The notes under the pieces: model-generated
Database searches by the model: none
What the model was told of the DNA's origin: nothing
The model's input: only the letters and a program-made list of their open reading frames with translations
DNA from: Streptomyces rubiginosohelvolus
Lineage (GTDB): Bacteria; Actinomycetota; Actinomycetes; Streptomycetales; Streptomycetaceae
DNA: 57,731 nucleotides
Direction of reading: 5' to 3'
Assembly: GCF_014649875.1 (NCBI RefSeq)
Contig: NZ_BMTW01000025.1
Coordinates: forward strand, 1 to 57,731
Part shown: positions 23,313 through 32,098 of the stretch, piece by piece
Position numbering within the stretch: the stretch's first letter is position 1
How the letters are laid out: each line of letters begins with the position of its first letter
Translations under genes and position numbers: made by a program

Positions 23313-24701
23313 TCAACGGCCGAGGGGGACCGAGTCCTTGACGGTCGCGTCCGGCGCGGCCGGGACGGAACGGTCCAGCCCGTCCTTCGTCAGGTCGCGG
23401 CCGCGGGTCTCCCTGGCCACCCAGACCGTCACCGCGGTGACCAGGGAGGCGAAACAGAGATAGACGGAGATCGGGAACGACGACTCGTAGTCCTTGAGCA
23501 GTTCGACCGCGATCAGCGGGGCGAGCGCGCCACCGATGATCGAGGCCAGCTGGGAGCCCATCGAGGCGCCGGAGTAGCGGACCTTCGTGTCGAACAGCTC
23601 CGAGATGAACGCCGCCTGCGGACCGTACATCGCGCCGTGCAGCAGCAGTCCGAGGGTGACCGCGAGGACGATGACGGGGAACGACTTGGTGTCCAGGAGC
23701 GCGAAGAACCCGAACGCCCAGGCCGCCATGCCGACCGCGCCGATCAGGGTGACCGGGCGGCGGCCCAGCCGGTCCGAGAGCGCACCCCACAGCGGGATGG
23801 TGACGAAGTGCACCGCGGAGCCGATCAGGACGGCGTTCAGGGCGTCGCTCTTGGACATCTCCAGGTGCACGGTCACGTAGACGAGCAGGAAGGCGGTGAG
23901 GATGTAGTACGAGATGTTCTCGCCGAAGCGCGTGCCGATCGCGAGGAGCACCTCGCGCCAGCTCTTGCGGAACACCTCGACGACCGGGGGCTGTTCCTTC
24001 TCGCCCCGGTCGGCCGCCTCGGCCGACTTGCGCTGCGCCTCCAGGAACACCGGGGACTCCTCGACCGAGATCCGGATCCACAGGCCGATCATGACGAGGA
24101 CGCCGGACAGCAGGAACGGGATGCGCCAGCCCCAGGCGAGGAACGCCTCGTCGGACTGGACGGCCGCGAGCAGCGCCAGGACGCCGGTCGCCAGCAGATT
24201 GCCGCCGGGCGCACCGGACTGCGGCCAGGAGGCCCAGAAGCCGCGCCGTTCGTCGCCGCCGTGCTCGGAGACGAGCAGCACCGCGCCGCCCCACTCGCCG
24301 CCCAGCGCGAAGCCCTGCACCAGGCGCAGGACGGTCAGCAGGATCGGCGCCCACACCCCGATGCTCGCATGGGTGGGCAGCAGACCCATGGCGAAGGTCG
24401 CGCCGCCCATCATGAGCAGGCTGAGCACGAGCAGCTTCTTGCGGCCGATCTTGTCGCCGTAGTGGCCGAAGACGATGCCGCCGAGGGGACGGGCGGCGAA
24501 GCCGACCGCGTACGTCAGGAACGCGAGGAGCGTGCCGACCAGCGGATCGCTGCTGGGGAAGAAGAGCGAGTTGAACACGAGGGCGGCGGCCGAGCCGTAG
24601 AGGAAGAAGTCGTACCACTCGATGGTGGTGCCGACGAGGCTGGCCGCGACGATGCGCCTGATGGATCCTGATGACTTCGGGGAGGGAGTTGCGGCGACCA
24701 T
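23313..24701 (-). CDS. MFS transporter, metabolite:H+ symporter (MHS) family
   Basis: A 462-residue 12-helix transporter. It has the MHS opening RIVAASLVGTTIEWYDFFLY and the loop 2-3 signature GHYGDKIGRKKLLVLSL. The helix 4-5 segment RLVQGFALGGEWGGAVLLVS and the central loop signature SDRLGRRPVTLIG are also present. MHS proteins such as ProP, ShiA and KgtP import osmolytes or organic acids with protons; the substrate here is unknown. ATG 24701 has GGAAG about 10 bases upstream; an in-frame ATG at 24746 has none. It is divergent from a TetR gene and followed by a PucR gene. Confidence 0.87.
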   Translation of the reverse strand: MVAATPSPKSSGSIRRIVAASLVGTTIEWYDFFLYGSAAALVFNSLFFPSSDPLVGTLLAFLTYAVGFAARPLGGIVFGHYGDKIGRKKLLVLSLLMMGGATFAMGLLPTHASIGVWAPILLTVLRLVQGFALGGEWGGAVLLVSEHGGDERRGFWASWPQSGAPGGNLLATGVLALLAAVQSDEAFLAWGWRIPFLLSGVLVMIGLWIRISVEESPVFLEAQRKSAEAADRGEKEQPPVVEVFRKSWREVLLAIGTRFGENISYYILTAFLLVYVTVHLEMSKSDALNAVLIGSAVHFVTIPLWGALSDRLGRRPVTLIGAVGMAAWAFGFFALLDTKSFPVIVLAVTLGLLLHGAMYGPQAAFISELFDTKVRYSGASMGSQLASIIGGALAPLIAVELLKDYESSFPISVYLCFASLVTAVTVWVARETRGRDLTKDGLDRSVPAAPDATVKDSVPLGR

Positions 24702-24775
24702 GTGCACCACTTCCAGGCGTGTGCGGGGACGATTCGGTGTCGCCATACCGTAGAAACACGCAGTTCAGAGGCGTA

Positions 24776-24792
24776 TATGGCGGAACACCATA
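24776..24792. promoter_or_regulatory. Inverted repeat TATGG-N7-CCATA
   Basis: TATGGCGGAACACCATA lies in the divergent region between the MFS transporter (start 24701) and the TetR gene (start 24897). It is short, but AT-rich for this genome, and could be the TetR operator. Confidence 0.4.
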
Positions 24793-24896
24793 GTTATGGG
24801 CGCGAGAGTGAGTGCCTCCACCATGGCGATGCCGTCCCGGCGCCGTCGGCGAGGCCGCGGCGGAGGCCGGGCGGGGCCCGCCGGTAGGCTGCCGGG

Positions 24897-25487
24897 GTGG
24901 TGGAGCACAGCGAGCAGCACGGGCGACGGCCCGCGAACGACGGGCCGAAGGCCGCCGCCCGGAACCGGTCCGCTCTCGTCACCGCCGCCCGGGAGGTCTT
25001 CGCGGAGCACGGCCTGGAAGCCCCGCTCTCGGCGATAGCGCGCCGGGCCGGGGTCGGGCAGGGCGTTCTCTACCGGCACTTCCCCGACCGGGCCGCGGCG
25101 GTCGCCGCGGTCCTGGAGGAGAACGTGCGGCAGATCGAGCAGGAGGCGGCGGTCCGGGACGCGACGTTCGCCGGGGTGCTCGGGGTGCTGACGTGGCATC
25201 TCGCGGACTCGGCGGCCTTCATCGGCCTCCTCCACGCCGAACGGGTCGGCAGCCGCTCGGGCATCCGCCGTCACGTCCTCGGCCTGTCCGAGCGGGTGGA
25301 GCGCGCCCTGCGGCGGCACCTCCCCGCCGAGCACCGGCTGAGCGGCGGGGAGGATCTCGCGCTCGCCGTAGCCATGGTCTCCGCAGCGGTGATCGGCCCG
25401 ACCCGCGCGGAGCGCGAACTCCGGGCGCTGGCCGCCTGGCGGCTGCTCGGCGTCGAGGTGGGACCGGTACGCGCCGTCGGCGAGTGA
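24897..25487 (+). CDS. TetR-family transcriptional regulator
   Basis: A 196-residue protein with a TetR helix-turn-helix at about 22-68 (NRSALVTAAREVFAEHGLEA, then the recognition segment AGVGQGVLYRHFPDRAAAV) and a C-terminal ligand domain. The start is a GTG at 24897 in a poorly defined context, so the first few residues are uncertain. It is divergent from the MHS-family transporter and convergent with the SMP-30-like gene 25 bases away. The transporter is the more likely target. Confidence 0.83.
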   Translation: MVEHSEQHGRRPANDGPKAAARNRSALVTAAREVFAEHGLEAPLSAIARRAGVGQGVLYRHFPDRAAAVAAVLEENVRQIEQEAAVRDATFAGVLGVLTWHLADSAAFIGLLHAERVGSRSGIRRHVLGLSERVERALRRHLPAEHRLSGGEDLALAVAMVSAAVIGPTRAERELRALAAWRLLGVEVGPVRAVGE

Positions 25488-25512
25488 CGAGGGGCCGCAC
25501 CGACGGACGCGC

Positions 25513-26541
25513 TCAGCCGCCGTTGGACTGGCGGGTGCCCTCGGCGAGTGCGTCGAAGGTGTAGAGGTAGCCCCCGGCGGGGCCGCTCACCGTCAGGTAC
25601 GCCCGCGTCCCGCCGGGCGTGATGGCCACGTTCGTCGCCGACTCCAGGCCCTTGGCGTGCGCGGGCAGTTCGACCGTCGCCAGCCGTTCACCGTGCGGGC
25701 TGAAGACGGCCATGGCCGGCCGGCCGTGCAGCCCCTGGTAGAGGTTGCCGTCCGCGTCCACCGCGAGCGAGTCGGTCTGGGCGATGCCTCCGTCCACGCG
25801 GATGGCGGTGTGCCGGGAGGTCACCGCGCCCGCCTCGTCGAGGCGCAGGTAGGAGATCCGGTTCTCGGTGAGCTCGCTGAACCAGAGCCCCCGGTAGTCG
25901 GCGTCGAAGCTGATCCCGTTCGGCGCGGCCAGGTCGTCGGCCAGCACGGTGGCCTCGCCGCTCTTCCGGTCGATCCGGACCACCCGCCCGCGCGCCGTGC
26001 CCTCGGACAGGCCGCGTGAGTCGCTGACGTACAGATTGCCCCGCTGGTCGAAGGCGATGTCGTCGGGGTTCATCGGCTCTCCGTCGACATCGCCGGAGAA
26101 GACGGTCCGCGGGTCGCCGCCGCCGGGGGCCAGGCTCACGATCTCGCCGTGCGCGAAGTCGCTGAGGTGGAGCCGTCCGTCGTACGGGCTGAACTGGGCC
26201 GAGGTGTAGGCCCCTCGGCCGTCCGTGTGGACCGACCGGGAGGTCTTCCGCCGGACGTCGACGCGCATGACCTTGGGCTCGCCCTCGGGTGCGGTGACGT
26301 CGACGACGTACAGGCCGCCGTCCTCGCCGAACACCGGCCCCTCCAGCAGGGTCATCCCCGTCTCGCCGTGCACCTCGGTCAGGTGCATGAACTGCTGGGC
26401 CCGGATCGTCCGGCTTCCGGATGCGGAGCCCGTCTCCCCTCCGGGCGTGCCGCTCTGGGTGCCGCAACCGGTGAGGATCAGCGCGCCGAGGGTGGCGAGC
26501 ACGGAAAGGGGCCGGGCCGTTCGTCGCTGCGTGAGCCGCAT
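25513..26541 (-). CDS. SMP-30/gluconolactonase-like lipoprotein
   Basis: A 342-residue exported protein with a lipobox LTGC (Cys26) and a six-bladed beta-propeller of the SMP-30/gluconolactonase/LRE family. Repeated 'DGxLYVxD' blades are visible: EDGGLYVVDV, YDGRLHLSDF, QRGNLYVSDS and ADGNLYQGLHG. A conserved Asn/Asp metal-site pattern lies in AAPNGISFDAD. Members hydrolyse lactones using a divalent metal. ATG 26541 is preceded by GGAAGAG. It is divergent from a Baeyer-Villiger monooxygenase, whose lactone product would be a natural substrate. That link is inferred. Confidence 0.75.
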   Translation of the reverse strand: MRLTQRRTARPLSVLATLGALILTGCGTQSGTPGGETGSASGSRTIRAQQFMHLTEVHGETGMTLLEGPVFGEDGGLYVVDVTAPEGEPKVMRVDVRRKTSRSVHTDGRGAYTSAQFSPYDGRLHLSDFAHGEIVSLAPGGGDPRTVFSGDVDGEPMNPDDIAFDQRGNLYVSDSRGLSEGTARGRVVRIDRKSGEATVLADDLAAPNGISFDADYRGLWFSELTENRISYLRLDEAGAVTSRHTAIRVDGGIAQTDSLAVDADGNLYQGLHGRPAMAVFSPHGERLATVELPAHAKGLESATNVAITPGGTRAYLTVSGPAGGYLYTFDALAEGTRQSNGG

Positions 26542-26645
26542 GAGGGGATCGCTCTTCCTGTCCACGGGGCGGGGTGGGGCCGGAAGCGCGGAGTACGGGG
26601 CCGGGGGAGCACCCCGGCCGGGCAGCGCCGGACTGCCGGACACCA

Positions 26646-26665
26646 ACCGGACAGTGTTGTCCGGT
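26646..26665. promoter_or_regulatory. Perfect inverted repeat ACCGGACA-GTGT-TGTCCGGT
   Basis: A 20-bp dyad lies 65 bases upstream of the monooxygenase ATG and 104 bases upstream of the lactonase-like gene. An extra half-site (CCGGACAC) lies 16 bases to the left. Divergent control of both genes by one regulator is likely; the regulator is not obvious among the neighbours. Confidence 0.65.
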
Positions 26666-26730
26666 AGTTGCTACCGTAGCGGACGGCGGCCCGCCCCGGG
26701 CTGCTCCACCGCACGGATCGAGGACCCCCC

Positions 26731-28539
26731 ATGACGACTCCTCACACCCCGGACCCCCACGAGCTCGCCGCCCTGCGCGAGCGCTACCGCCTCGAACGGG
26801 AACGGCGCGTCCGTCCCGACGGCGCGGCCCAGTACCGGGACGCCGACGCCGAGTTCGGCTACTACGCGGCCGATCCGTACACGGAAGGACCGGCGGAACG
26901 CGCCCCCCTCCACGACCTCGTCGACGTCGCCGTCATGGGCGGCGGGTTCGGCGGCATCCTCACCGGGGCCCGCCTGCGGCAGCAGGGGGTGGGCCGGGTC
27001 CGGATCGTCGAGAAGGGCGGCGACTTCGGCGGTACCTGGTACTGGAACCGCTACCCCGGCGTCCACTGCGACGTCGAGTCCCACGTGTATCTGCCGATGC
27101 TCGACGAGACCGGGTACGTCCCCGAGTGGAAGTACGCCCCCGGGGACGAGATCCGCCGCCACGCGGTACGGATCGCACGCCGGTTCGACCTCTACGCCGA
27201 TGCGCTGTTCTCCACCGGAGTCACCGCTCTCACCTGGGACGAGGGGTCGGAGACCTGGCTCGTCTCCACGGATCGCGGTGACGCATTCAGGGCGGCCTAC
27301 GTCGTCAGCGCCACCGGCACCCTCACCGACCCGAAGCTTCCCGGCATCCCCGGTGTCGAGGACTTCGCGGGCCACACGTTCCACACCTCGCGATGGGACT
27401 ACGCCTACACCGGCGGCACCCCGGAGGGCGGCATGACCGGTCTCGCGGACAAGCGGGTGGGGATCGTGGGGACCGGCGCCACCGGCATCCAGGCCATCCC
27501 GATGCTGGCAGAGGACGCCGGACACCTCTACGTCTTCCAGCGCACCCCCTCCACCGTGGACGAGCGCGCCAACCGCCGTACCGCACCCGAGGATGTGGGC
27601 GCCGGCCGCGCGGGCTGGGCCCGCGAACGGCGGGACAACTTCCTGCGCATCGTCTCAGGCGAGAGCGCGGGGCAGGACCTCGTGGCGGACCGCTGGACCA
27701 CGTCGGCGGGGCTGCTGGAGAAGCTCCTGCCGAGCTTCCGCCGCCACGGCGACCGGCAGACCTTCGAAGCGGCCTACGAGGCGGCCGACGCCGCCAAGAT
27801 GAACGAGCTGCGCTCCAGGGTCGACCGGTGCGTCACGGACCCGGAGGCGGCGGAGAAGCTCAAGCCCTGGTACCGCTACGCCTGCAAGCGGCCCACCTTC
27901 TCCGACCTGTACTACCCGGCGTTCAACCGCGACAACGTCACCCTGGTCGACACCGCCGACACCCACGGCATCGAGCGGGTCACCGAGGACGGGGTCGTCG
28001 TCGGCGGCACGGCGTACGCACTGGACTGCCTGATCTTCGCCACCGGCTTCAACGTCGGCACCTCCGGCATCCACTCGGGCCGGCTGCCGGTACGCGGCCG
28101 GGGCGGCGTCCCCCTGCTCGACCGGTGGCGGCGGCAGGGCCCCCGTACGCTGCACGGGTTCACGAGCAACGGCTTCCCCAACCTCATCCAGTTGGGGACC
28201 CTCCAGAACGCCAGCAGCGTCAACTTCACCCACATCCTGGACGAGCAGGCCGTCCACGCCGCCGCCCTCGTCGCGGCCGCCGAGGCGGACGACGCCCTCA
28301 TCGAGCCCTCTTCCGCGTCCGAGGACGCCTGGCTCGCCGTCCTGGCCGAAGGCGCTCCCGACCACGAGTGGTTCCACGCCGAGTGCACCCCCGGCTACTA
28401 CAACCGGGAGGGCCGGGGCAGGCCCAACGGCCCGGTCGCCTATCCGCACGGGGCCGTCGCCTTCCACCAACTCCTGGAGGAGTGGCGGGAGAAGTCCCTG
28501 ACGGAGGTCCTGCGTTCCCGGACCGTTCCGCGCTCCTGA
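26731..28539 (+). CDS. Baeyer-Villiger-type flavin monooxygenase
   Basis: A 602-residue class B flavoprotein. It has an FAD fold GGGFGG (70-75), the acidic strand end VEKGGDFGGTWYWNRYPGVH, an NADPH fold GTGATG (248-253) and the fingerprint FAGHTFHTSRWDY (212-224). The fingerprint matches the Baeyer-Villiger F-x-G-x3-H-x3-W pattern, with D in the final position. Length and the extended N-terminus match cyclopentadecanone- and phenylacetone-type enzymes. These convert ketones to esters or lactones with NADPH and O2. It is followed on the same strand by an SDR alcohol dehydrogenase and is divergent from a lactonase-like gene. Confidence 0.87.
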   Translation: MTTPHTPDPHELAALRERYRLERERRVRPDGAAQYRDADAEFGYYAADPYTEGPAERAPLHDLVDVAVMGGGFGGILTGARLRQQGVGRVRIVEKGGDFGGTWYWNRYPGVHCDVESHVYLPMLDETGYVPEWKYAPGDEIRRHAVRIARRFDLYADALFSTGVTALTWDEGSETWLVSTDRGDAFRAAYVVSATGTLTDPKLPGIPGVEDFAGHTFHTSRWDYAYTGGTPEGGMTGLADKRVGIVGTGATGIQAIPMLAEDAGHLYVFQRTPSTVDERANRRTAPEDVGAGRAGWARERRDNFLRIVSGESAGQDLVADRWTTSAGLLEKLLPSFRRHGDRQTFEAAYEAADAAKMNELRSRVDRCVTDPEAAEKLKPWYRYACKRPTFSDLYYPAFNRDNVTLVDTADTHGIERVTEDGVVVGGTAYALDCLIFATGFNVGTSGIHSGRLPVRGRGGVPLLDRWRRQGPRTLHGFTSNGFPNLIQLGTLQNASSVNFTHILDEQAVHAAALVAAAEADDALIEPSSASEDAWLAVLAEGAPDHEWFHAECTPGYYNREGRGRPNGPVAYPHGAVAFHQLLEEWREKSLTEVLRSRTVPRS

Positions 28540-28596
28540 CCCGCCCCGTTCCGCCCCACGCCCGGACAACTCCTCCTCGATCGACAGGACTTCACC

Positions 28597-29385
28597 ATGA
28601 ACGCAGTCGCATCCGGCAAGGACGCCACCGCCCGCCCGTACCGCGGTGTGATCGTCACCGGGGCCGCCTCCGGCATCGGCCGCGCCGCCGCCCTGGCCTT
28701 CGCCGCCCAGGGGGACCACGTCCTGGCCGCCGACCTGGACGCGAGCGGGGTGGAGGAGACCGTGCGGCAGATCACCGCCGCCGGAGGCACCGCGCTGACG
28801 GCGGTCGGCGATCTGGCCGAGCAGCGGACGGTGGACTTCCTGGTGGAGCAGGCGGTGGCGGAGTTCGGCGGGATCGACGTCCTGGTCAACAACGCGGGTG
28901 TCATGGACCGGATGTCGGCCGCCCACGAGACCGACGACGCCGAGTGGGAGCGGGTGCTGCGGGTCGACCTCACGGCCCCCTTCCTCCTCACCCGTGCCGT
29001 CCTTCCCCACATGCTGGCCGCGGGCGGCGGGTCCCTGGTCTTCACCGGCTCCGAGGCCGGCCTGCGCGGCGGTGCCGCCGGAGCCGCGTACACCGCCGCC
29101 AAGCACGGGGTCACCGGTCTCGTGAAGAACCTGGCGGTGATGTACCGGGGGCAGGGCATCCGGGCCAACGTCGTCGCGCCGGGCCCCACCGCGACCGGCA
29201 TCGGCGTCGACGCCCGCCCCGACGCGCACGGCCCCGCCGTCGTCAAGGGCCTCATCGGCGCCGGCATGGGCCGGCTCGGTTCGGCGGACGAGCAGGCCGC
29301 CGCCATCGTCTGGCTCGCCTCCGACGCGGCGTCCTTCGTCAACGGTGCCGTGCTGCCCGTGGACGACGGCTGGTCGGCCGTCTGA
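28597..29385 (+). CDS. Short-chain dehydrogenase/reductase
   Basis: A 262-residue classical SDR. The cofactor loop is VTGAASGIGRAAAL, the NNAGVMD motif lies near residue 98 and the catalytic Ser-Tyr-Lys includes YTAAKHG. An acidic residue after the second strand (AADLDASG) favours NAD(H). It lies 57 bases after the monooxygenase stop with an AGGAC ribosome binding site. It could oxidise a secondary alcohol to the ketone used by that enzyme. The exact substrate is unknown. Confidence 0.88.
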   Translation: MNAVASGKDATARPYRGVIVTGAASGIGRAAALAFAAQGDHVLAADLDASGVEETVRQITAAGGTALTAVGDLAEQRTVDFLVEQAVAEFGGIDVLVNNAGVMDRMSAAHETDDAEWERVLRVDLTAPFLLTRAVLPHMLAAGGGSLVFTGSEAGLRGGAAGAAYTAAKHGVTGLVKNLAVMYRGQGIRANVVAPGPTATGIGVDARPDAHGPAVVKGLIGAGMGRLGSADEQAAAIVWLASDAASFVNGAVLPVDDGWSAV

Positions 29386-29414
29386 TCCGGCCGGGAGCCC
29401 GGTGGCCGCCGGCG

Positions 29415-30224
29415 TCAGGGCTTCCGGGCGACCGCCCCGTACATGGCGATGTCGCGGCCGTCGATGCCGTCCTGCTCCGGACCGGGGTGCCACGTGTGCA
29501 CCTGGGCGATCCCCGGCTCCGCCAACTCCAGGCCGTCGAAGAACGAGGCGGCGGTGGGCAGGTCGCGCAGGACGAAGGGCATGCCCTGCCGGCGGTACTC
29601 CTCGGCCACCCGGTTGACCTCCTCCGGCGCGAAGTCCGCCGTGCCGATGGTCATCGCGAGATGACTGCCCGACGGCAGCGGGTCCAGCAGGTGCTGGACC
29701 AGCCGCCGGTCGTCCGGCGGCTCGATGAAGTGCATGATGCCGATGACCGTGAGACCGACGGGACGGTTCAGATCGATGAGTTCGCGGAACTCCGGGCTGT
29801 TCAGGATGGTGTCCGGGTCGTGCATGTTCGCGTCCACGTAGGCGGTGGCGCCCTCGGGCGAACTCTGCAGGAGGGCGCGGGCGTGAGCGAGGACGATGGG
29901 GTCGTTGTCGACGTAGACCACGTGCGACTCCGGTGCCACCTCCTGCACGACCTCGTGCAGGTTCGGGGACGTCGGCAGACCGGTCCCGATGTCCAGGAAC
30001 TGCCGGATGCCGCGTTGCTCCGCGAGGAAGCGGGCGGCGCGGTGCATGAACCGGCGGTTCTCCATCATGTGGACGGGAAGGGCGGGCCAGTGCCGGCACA
30101 TGGCGTCGCCCGCTTCGATGTCCGCGGGGTAGTGGTCCTTGCCGCCCAGGATGTAGTCGTACACCCGGGCGGAGTGGGCGCGGGAGGTCACGAGTCCGGC
30201 TGTGGGGTCGTTCGGCGCGTTCAT
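29415..30224 (-). CDS. SAM-dependent methyltransferase (Methyltransf_19 family)
   Basis: A 269-residue protein with the actinobacterial signature RVYDYILGGKDHYPADIEAG and the SAM-binding strand FLDIGTGLPTSPNLHEVVQE, followed by VVYVDNDPIVLAHARALL. The end of the core is QVHTWHPGPEQ. This family is widespread in Streptomyces but its substrates are mostly unknown. ATG 30224 follows an AAAGAAG ribosome binding site; an in-frame extension to 30389 runs into the next gene and is rejected. It lies downstream of a PP2C gene on the same strand. Confidence 0.88.
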   Translation of the reverse strand: MNAPNDPTAGLVTSRAHSARVYDYILGGKDHYPADIEAGDAMCRHWPALPVHMMENRRFMHRAARFLAEQRGIRQFLDIGTGLPTSPNLHEVVQEVAPESHVVYVDNDPIVLAHARALLQSSPEGATAYVDANMHDPDTILNSPEFRELIDLNRPVGLTVIGIMHFIEPPDDRRLVQHLLDPLPSGSHLAMTIGTADFAPEEVNRVAEEYRRQGMPFVLRDLPTAASFFDGLELAEPGIAQVHTWHPGPEQDGIDGRDIAMYGAVARKP

Positions 30225-30312
30225 GCGGTGCTTCTTTCGTCCGAGGACGGCTTCATCGAGGGTAGGGAGACGCTCTTCCGGCCGCAAACGGTGCTGCCGT
30301 CGTCCGAGGCGC

Positions 30313-32007
30313 TCACGCGTCCGGCTCCGCCCGCAGGGCGATGACGGCGATGTCGTCCCGGCGGTGGTGCGGCGAGGGCAGCAGGCCACGGATCAGGGAC
30401 GGCAGCGCCAGGCCCCGGCGGGCCAGTGCGTCGGAGCGTTCGCGCAGGCGCCGGAGGTTGTCGGCGATGTCCGAGTCCGGCGTCTCCACCAGACCGTCCG
30501 TGTAGCACACCAGGATGTCGCCCTTCCGCAGGTCGGCGTGGAGCGTGGTGCGGGACAGACAGTCGGCGACGCACAGCGGCGGGTCCGGGGCCGTGAGGCC
30601 GTGCAGGAACCGTGACGGCGCGTCGGCCGGGATCAGCAGGGGCGGCGGGTGGCCGGCGTTGGACAGGGCGATGCGCCAGCCGCCGTGTTCCCGTCGGTGC
30701 AGGATCGCGTGCACCACCGTGACCATCGACGGACTGTCGAGCGCCTGGACGATCCGGTCGAGCCGGCTCAGCGTCCGAGCCGGGCTGGCCGCCGGGCCAC
30801 TGTCGTACGCGAGCCCCCTCAGGATGCTGTTGACCCGTCCCATCGCCGTGGCCGCTTCGAGGTCGTGGCCCGCGATGTCGCCGATGGACAGGGCGAGCGC
30901 GTCGGCCGAGAGCCGGACGGCGTCGTACCAGTCCCCGCCGACCTCCGCCGCCGAGTCCGCCGGGTGGTAGAGCGCGGCGATGGCGAGCCCTTCCACGGAC
31001 GGCGGGGGCGCCAGGAATGACTGCTGGAGCGCGAGCGTCGTGCCGCGGATGCTCTGCAACTCCATCGTCCGGCGCAGCGGCCCGCTCATCTGCTGGAAGA
31101 CGTCCCGCAGCAGGGAGAGGTCCGCCTCGTCCGGCGGCGGGTTGCCCCGGCAGGTCGCGATGGTCGCCAGCGCGACGGTCCGGCCGTCCACCACCACGGG
31201 CAGCAGGGCGACGCCGGTCGCCCCGGCCTCGCGCAGCCACCGGACGGAGATGTCCGAGAGGCCCTCTCCGGTGGGCCCGCCGGGCGGGAAGACCAGCAGC
31301 CGCGCCTCCTGGCCCTCGATGGCCCGCCGGGCGACCGGCCCGAGCAGGAAACCGGCGTCCAGGGGCGGAAGGGCGGGCAGCCCGGGGGCGAGCCCCACCC
31401 GCTCCGGCAGCGCCGCGGCCGATGCGCCGGAAGGGCCCCCGACGGCCTGGACACCGTCCCGTACGCGGAAGATGGCCACGGCGTCGGCGAGCTCCGGCAC
31501 CACGGCCGCCGCCGTCGTCAGAAAGGCCTCCGAGAGATCATGGGCCGCGGGTACCGCAGCCATTCTGGCCAGCAGTTTCTCCCGCATACGGCTGCGCCAG
31601 TGCTCCTCCGCGTCGGTGGCGGTGCCGACCCACTCCACCTCGCCGTCCCCGTCGACGACGGGCGCGGCGACGATCTTGATGTGGCGGAACCGGTCGAGGA
31701 CGCCGTCGAGCCGCACCCGCACGATCGTGTCGAGGGGAGAGCGCTGCCGCGTGGCCCCGCGCCAGGCCCGCTGGAACCAGTCCCGGTCCTTGGGGTGCAC
31801 GGCGTCCATCCACGAGGTGCCGGCGTCGGGGTGCCAGAGCTTCTGGGCGATGCCGCCTCCCGCCAACAGGGTGACCTCGCCGCCGGGCGACATCACCCAC
31901 ACCGACTGCGGCACGGCGCCCATGAGCGCCTGGTACCGCCTGAGGAGACGCTCCTCGTTCACGGCCGGGCCCTCCGCTGCCGGGACCAGGGGATCATCGC
32001 CACTCAT
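30313..32007 (-). CDS. PAS/GAF-domain PP2C (SpoIIE-type) phosphatase
   Basis: A 564-residue protein. A PAS-like domain (about 20-150, with DAVHPKDRDWFQRAWRGATR) and a GAF-like domain (about 160-320) are followed by a SpoIIE phosphatase domain (about 335-560). The metal motifs are EVGGDWYDAVRLS, LSIGDIAGHDLEAATAMGRV and the closing HRRDDIAVIAL. Such proteins act on anti-anti-sigma partners in partner-switching pathways. No kinase or STAS partner lies next to it. The start is uncertain: ATG 32007 has GGAG too close, and GTG 32055 has no site. Confidence 0.87.
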   Translation of the reverse strand: MSGDDPLVPAAEGPAVNEERLLRRYQALMGAVPQSVWVMSPGGEVTLLAGGGIAQKLWHPDAGTSWMDAVHPKDRDWFQRAWRGATRQRSPLDTIVRVRLDGVLDRFRHIKIVAAPVVDGDGEVEWVGTATDAEEHWRSRMREKLLARMAAVPAAHDLSEAFLTTAAAVVPELADAVAIFRVRDGVQAVGGPSGASAAALPERVGLAPGLPALPPLDAGFLLGPVARRAIEGQEARLLVFPPGGPTGEGLSDISVRWLREAGATGVALLPVVVDGRTVALATIATCRGNPPPDEADLSLLRDVFQQMSGPLRRTMELQSIRGTTLALQQSFLAPPPSVEGLAIAALYHPADSAAEVGGDWYDAVRLSADALALSIGDIAGHDLEAATAMGRVNSILRGLAYDSGPAASPARTLSRLDRIVQALDSPSMVTVVHAILHRREHGGWRIALSNAGHPPPLLIPADAPSRFLHGLTAPDPPLCVADCLSRTTLHADLRKGDILVCYTDGLVETPDSDIADNLRRLRERSDALARRGLALPSLIRGLLPSPHHRRDDIAVIALRAEPDA

Positions 32008-32098
32008 ACTCCGATGATCCCCCGCTTCGGGGACCCCGGCACCCCTGTACGCCACAGGGAGCGCCCGGTCCGCTGCTGCGTACCGGTGGGCGGGCGGT

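Noticed and set aside
21336..24671. A 1111-codon plus-strand open frame
   Set aside because: It is antisense to the PucR and MFS genes, both of which show clear domains. The translation is compositionally biased and unlike any known protein.
27655..30099. An 814-codon minus-strand open frame
   Set aside because: It is a shadow of the monooxygenase, SDR and methyltransferase genes with no family resemblance.
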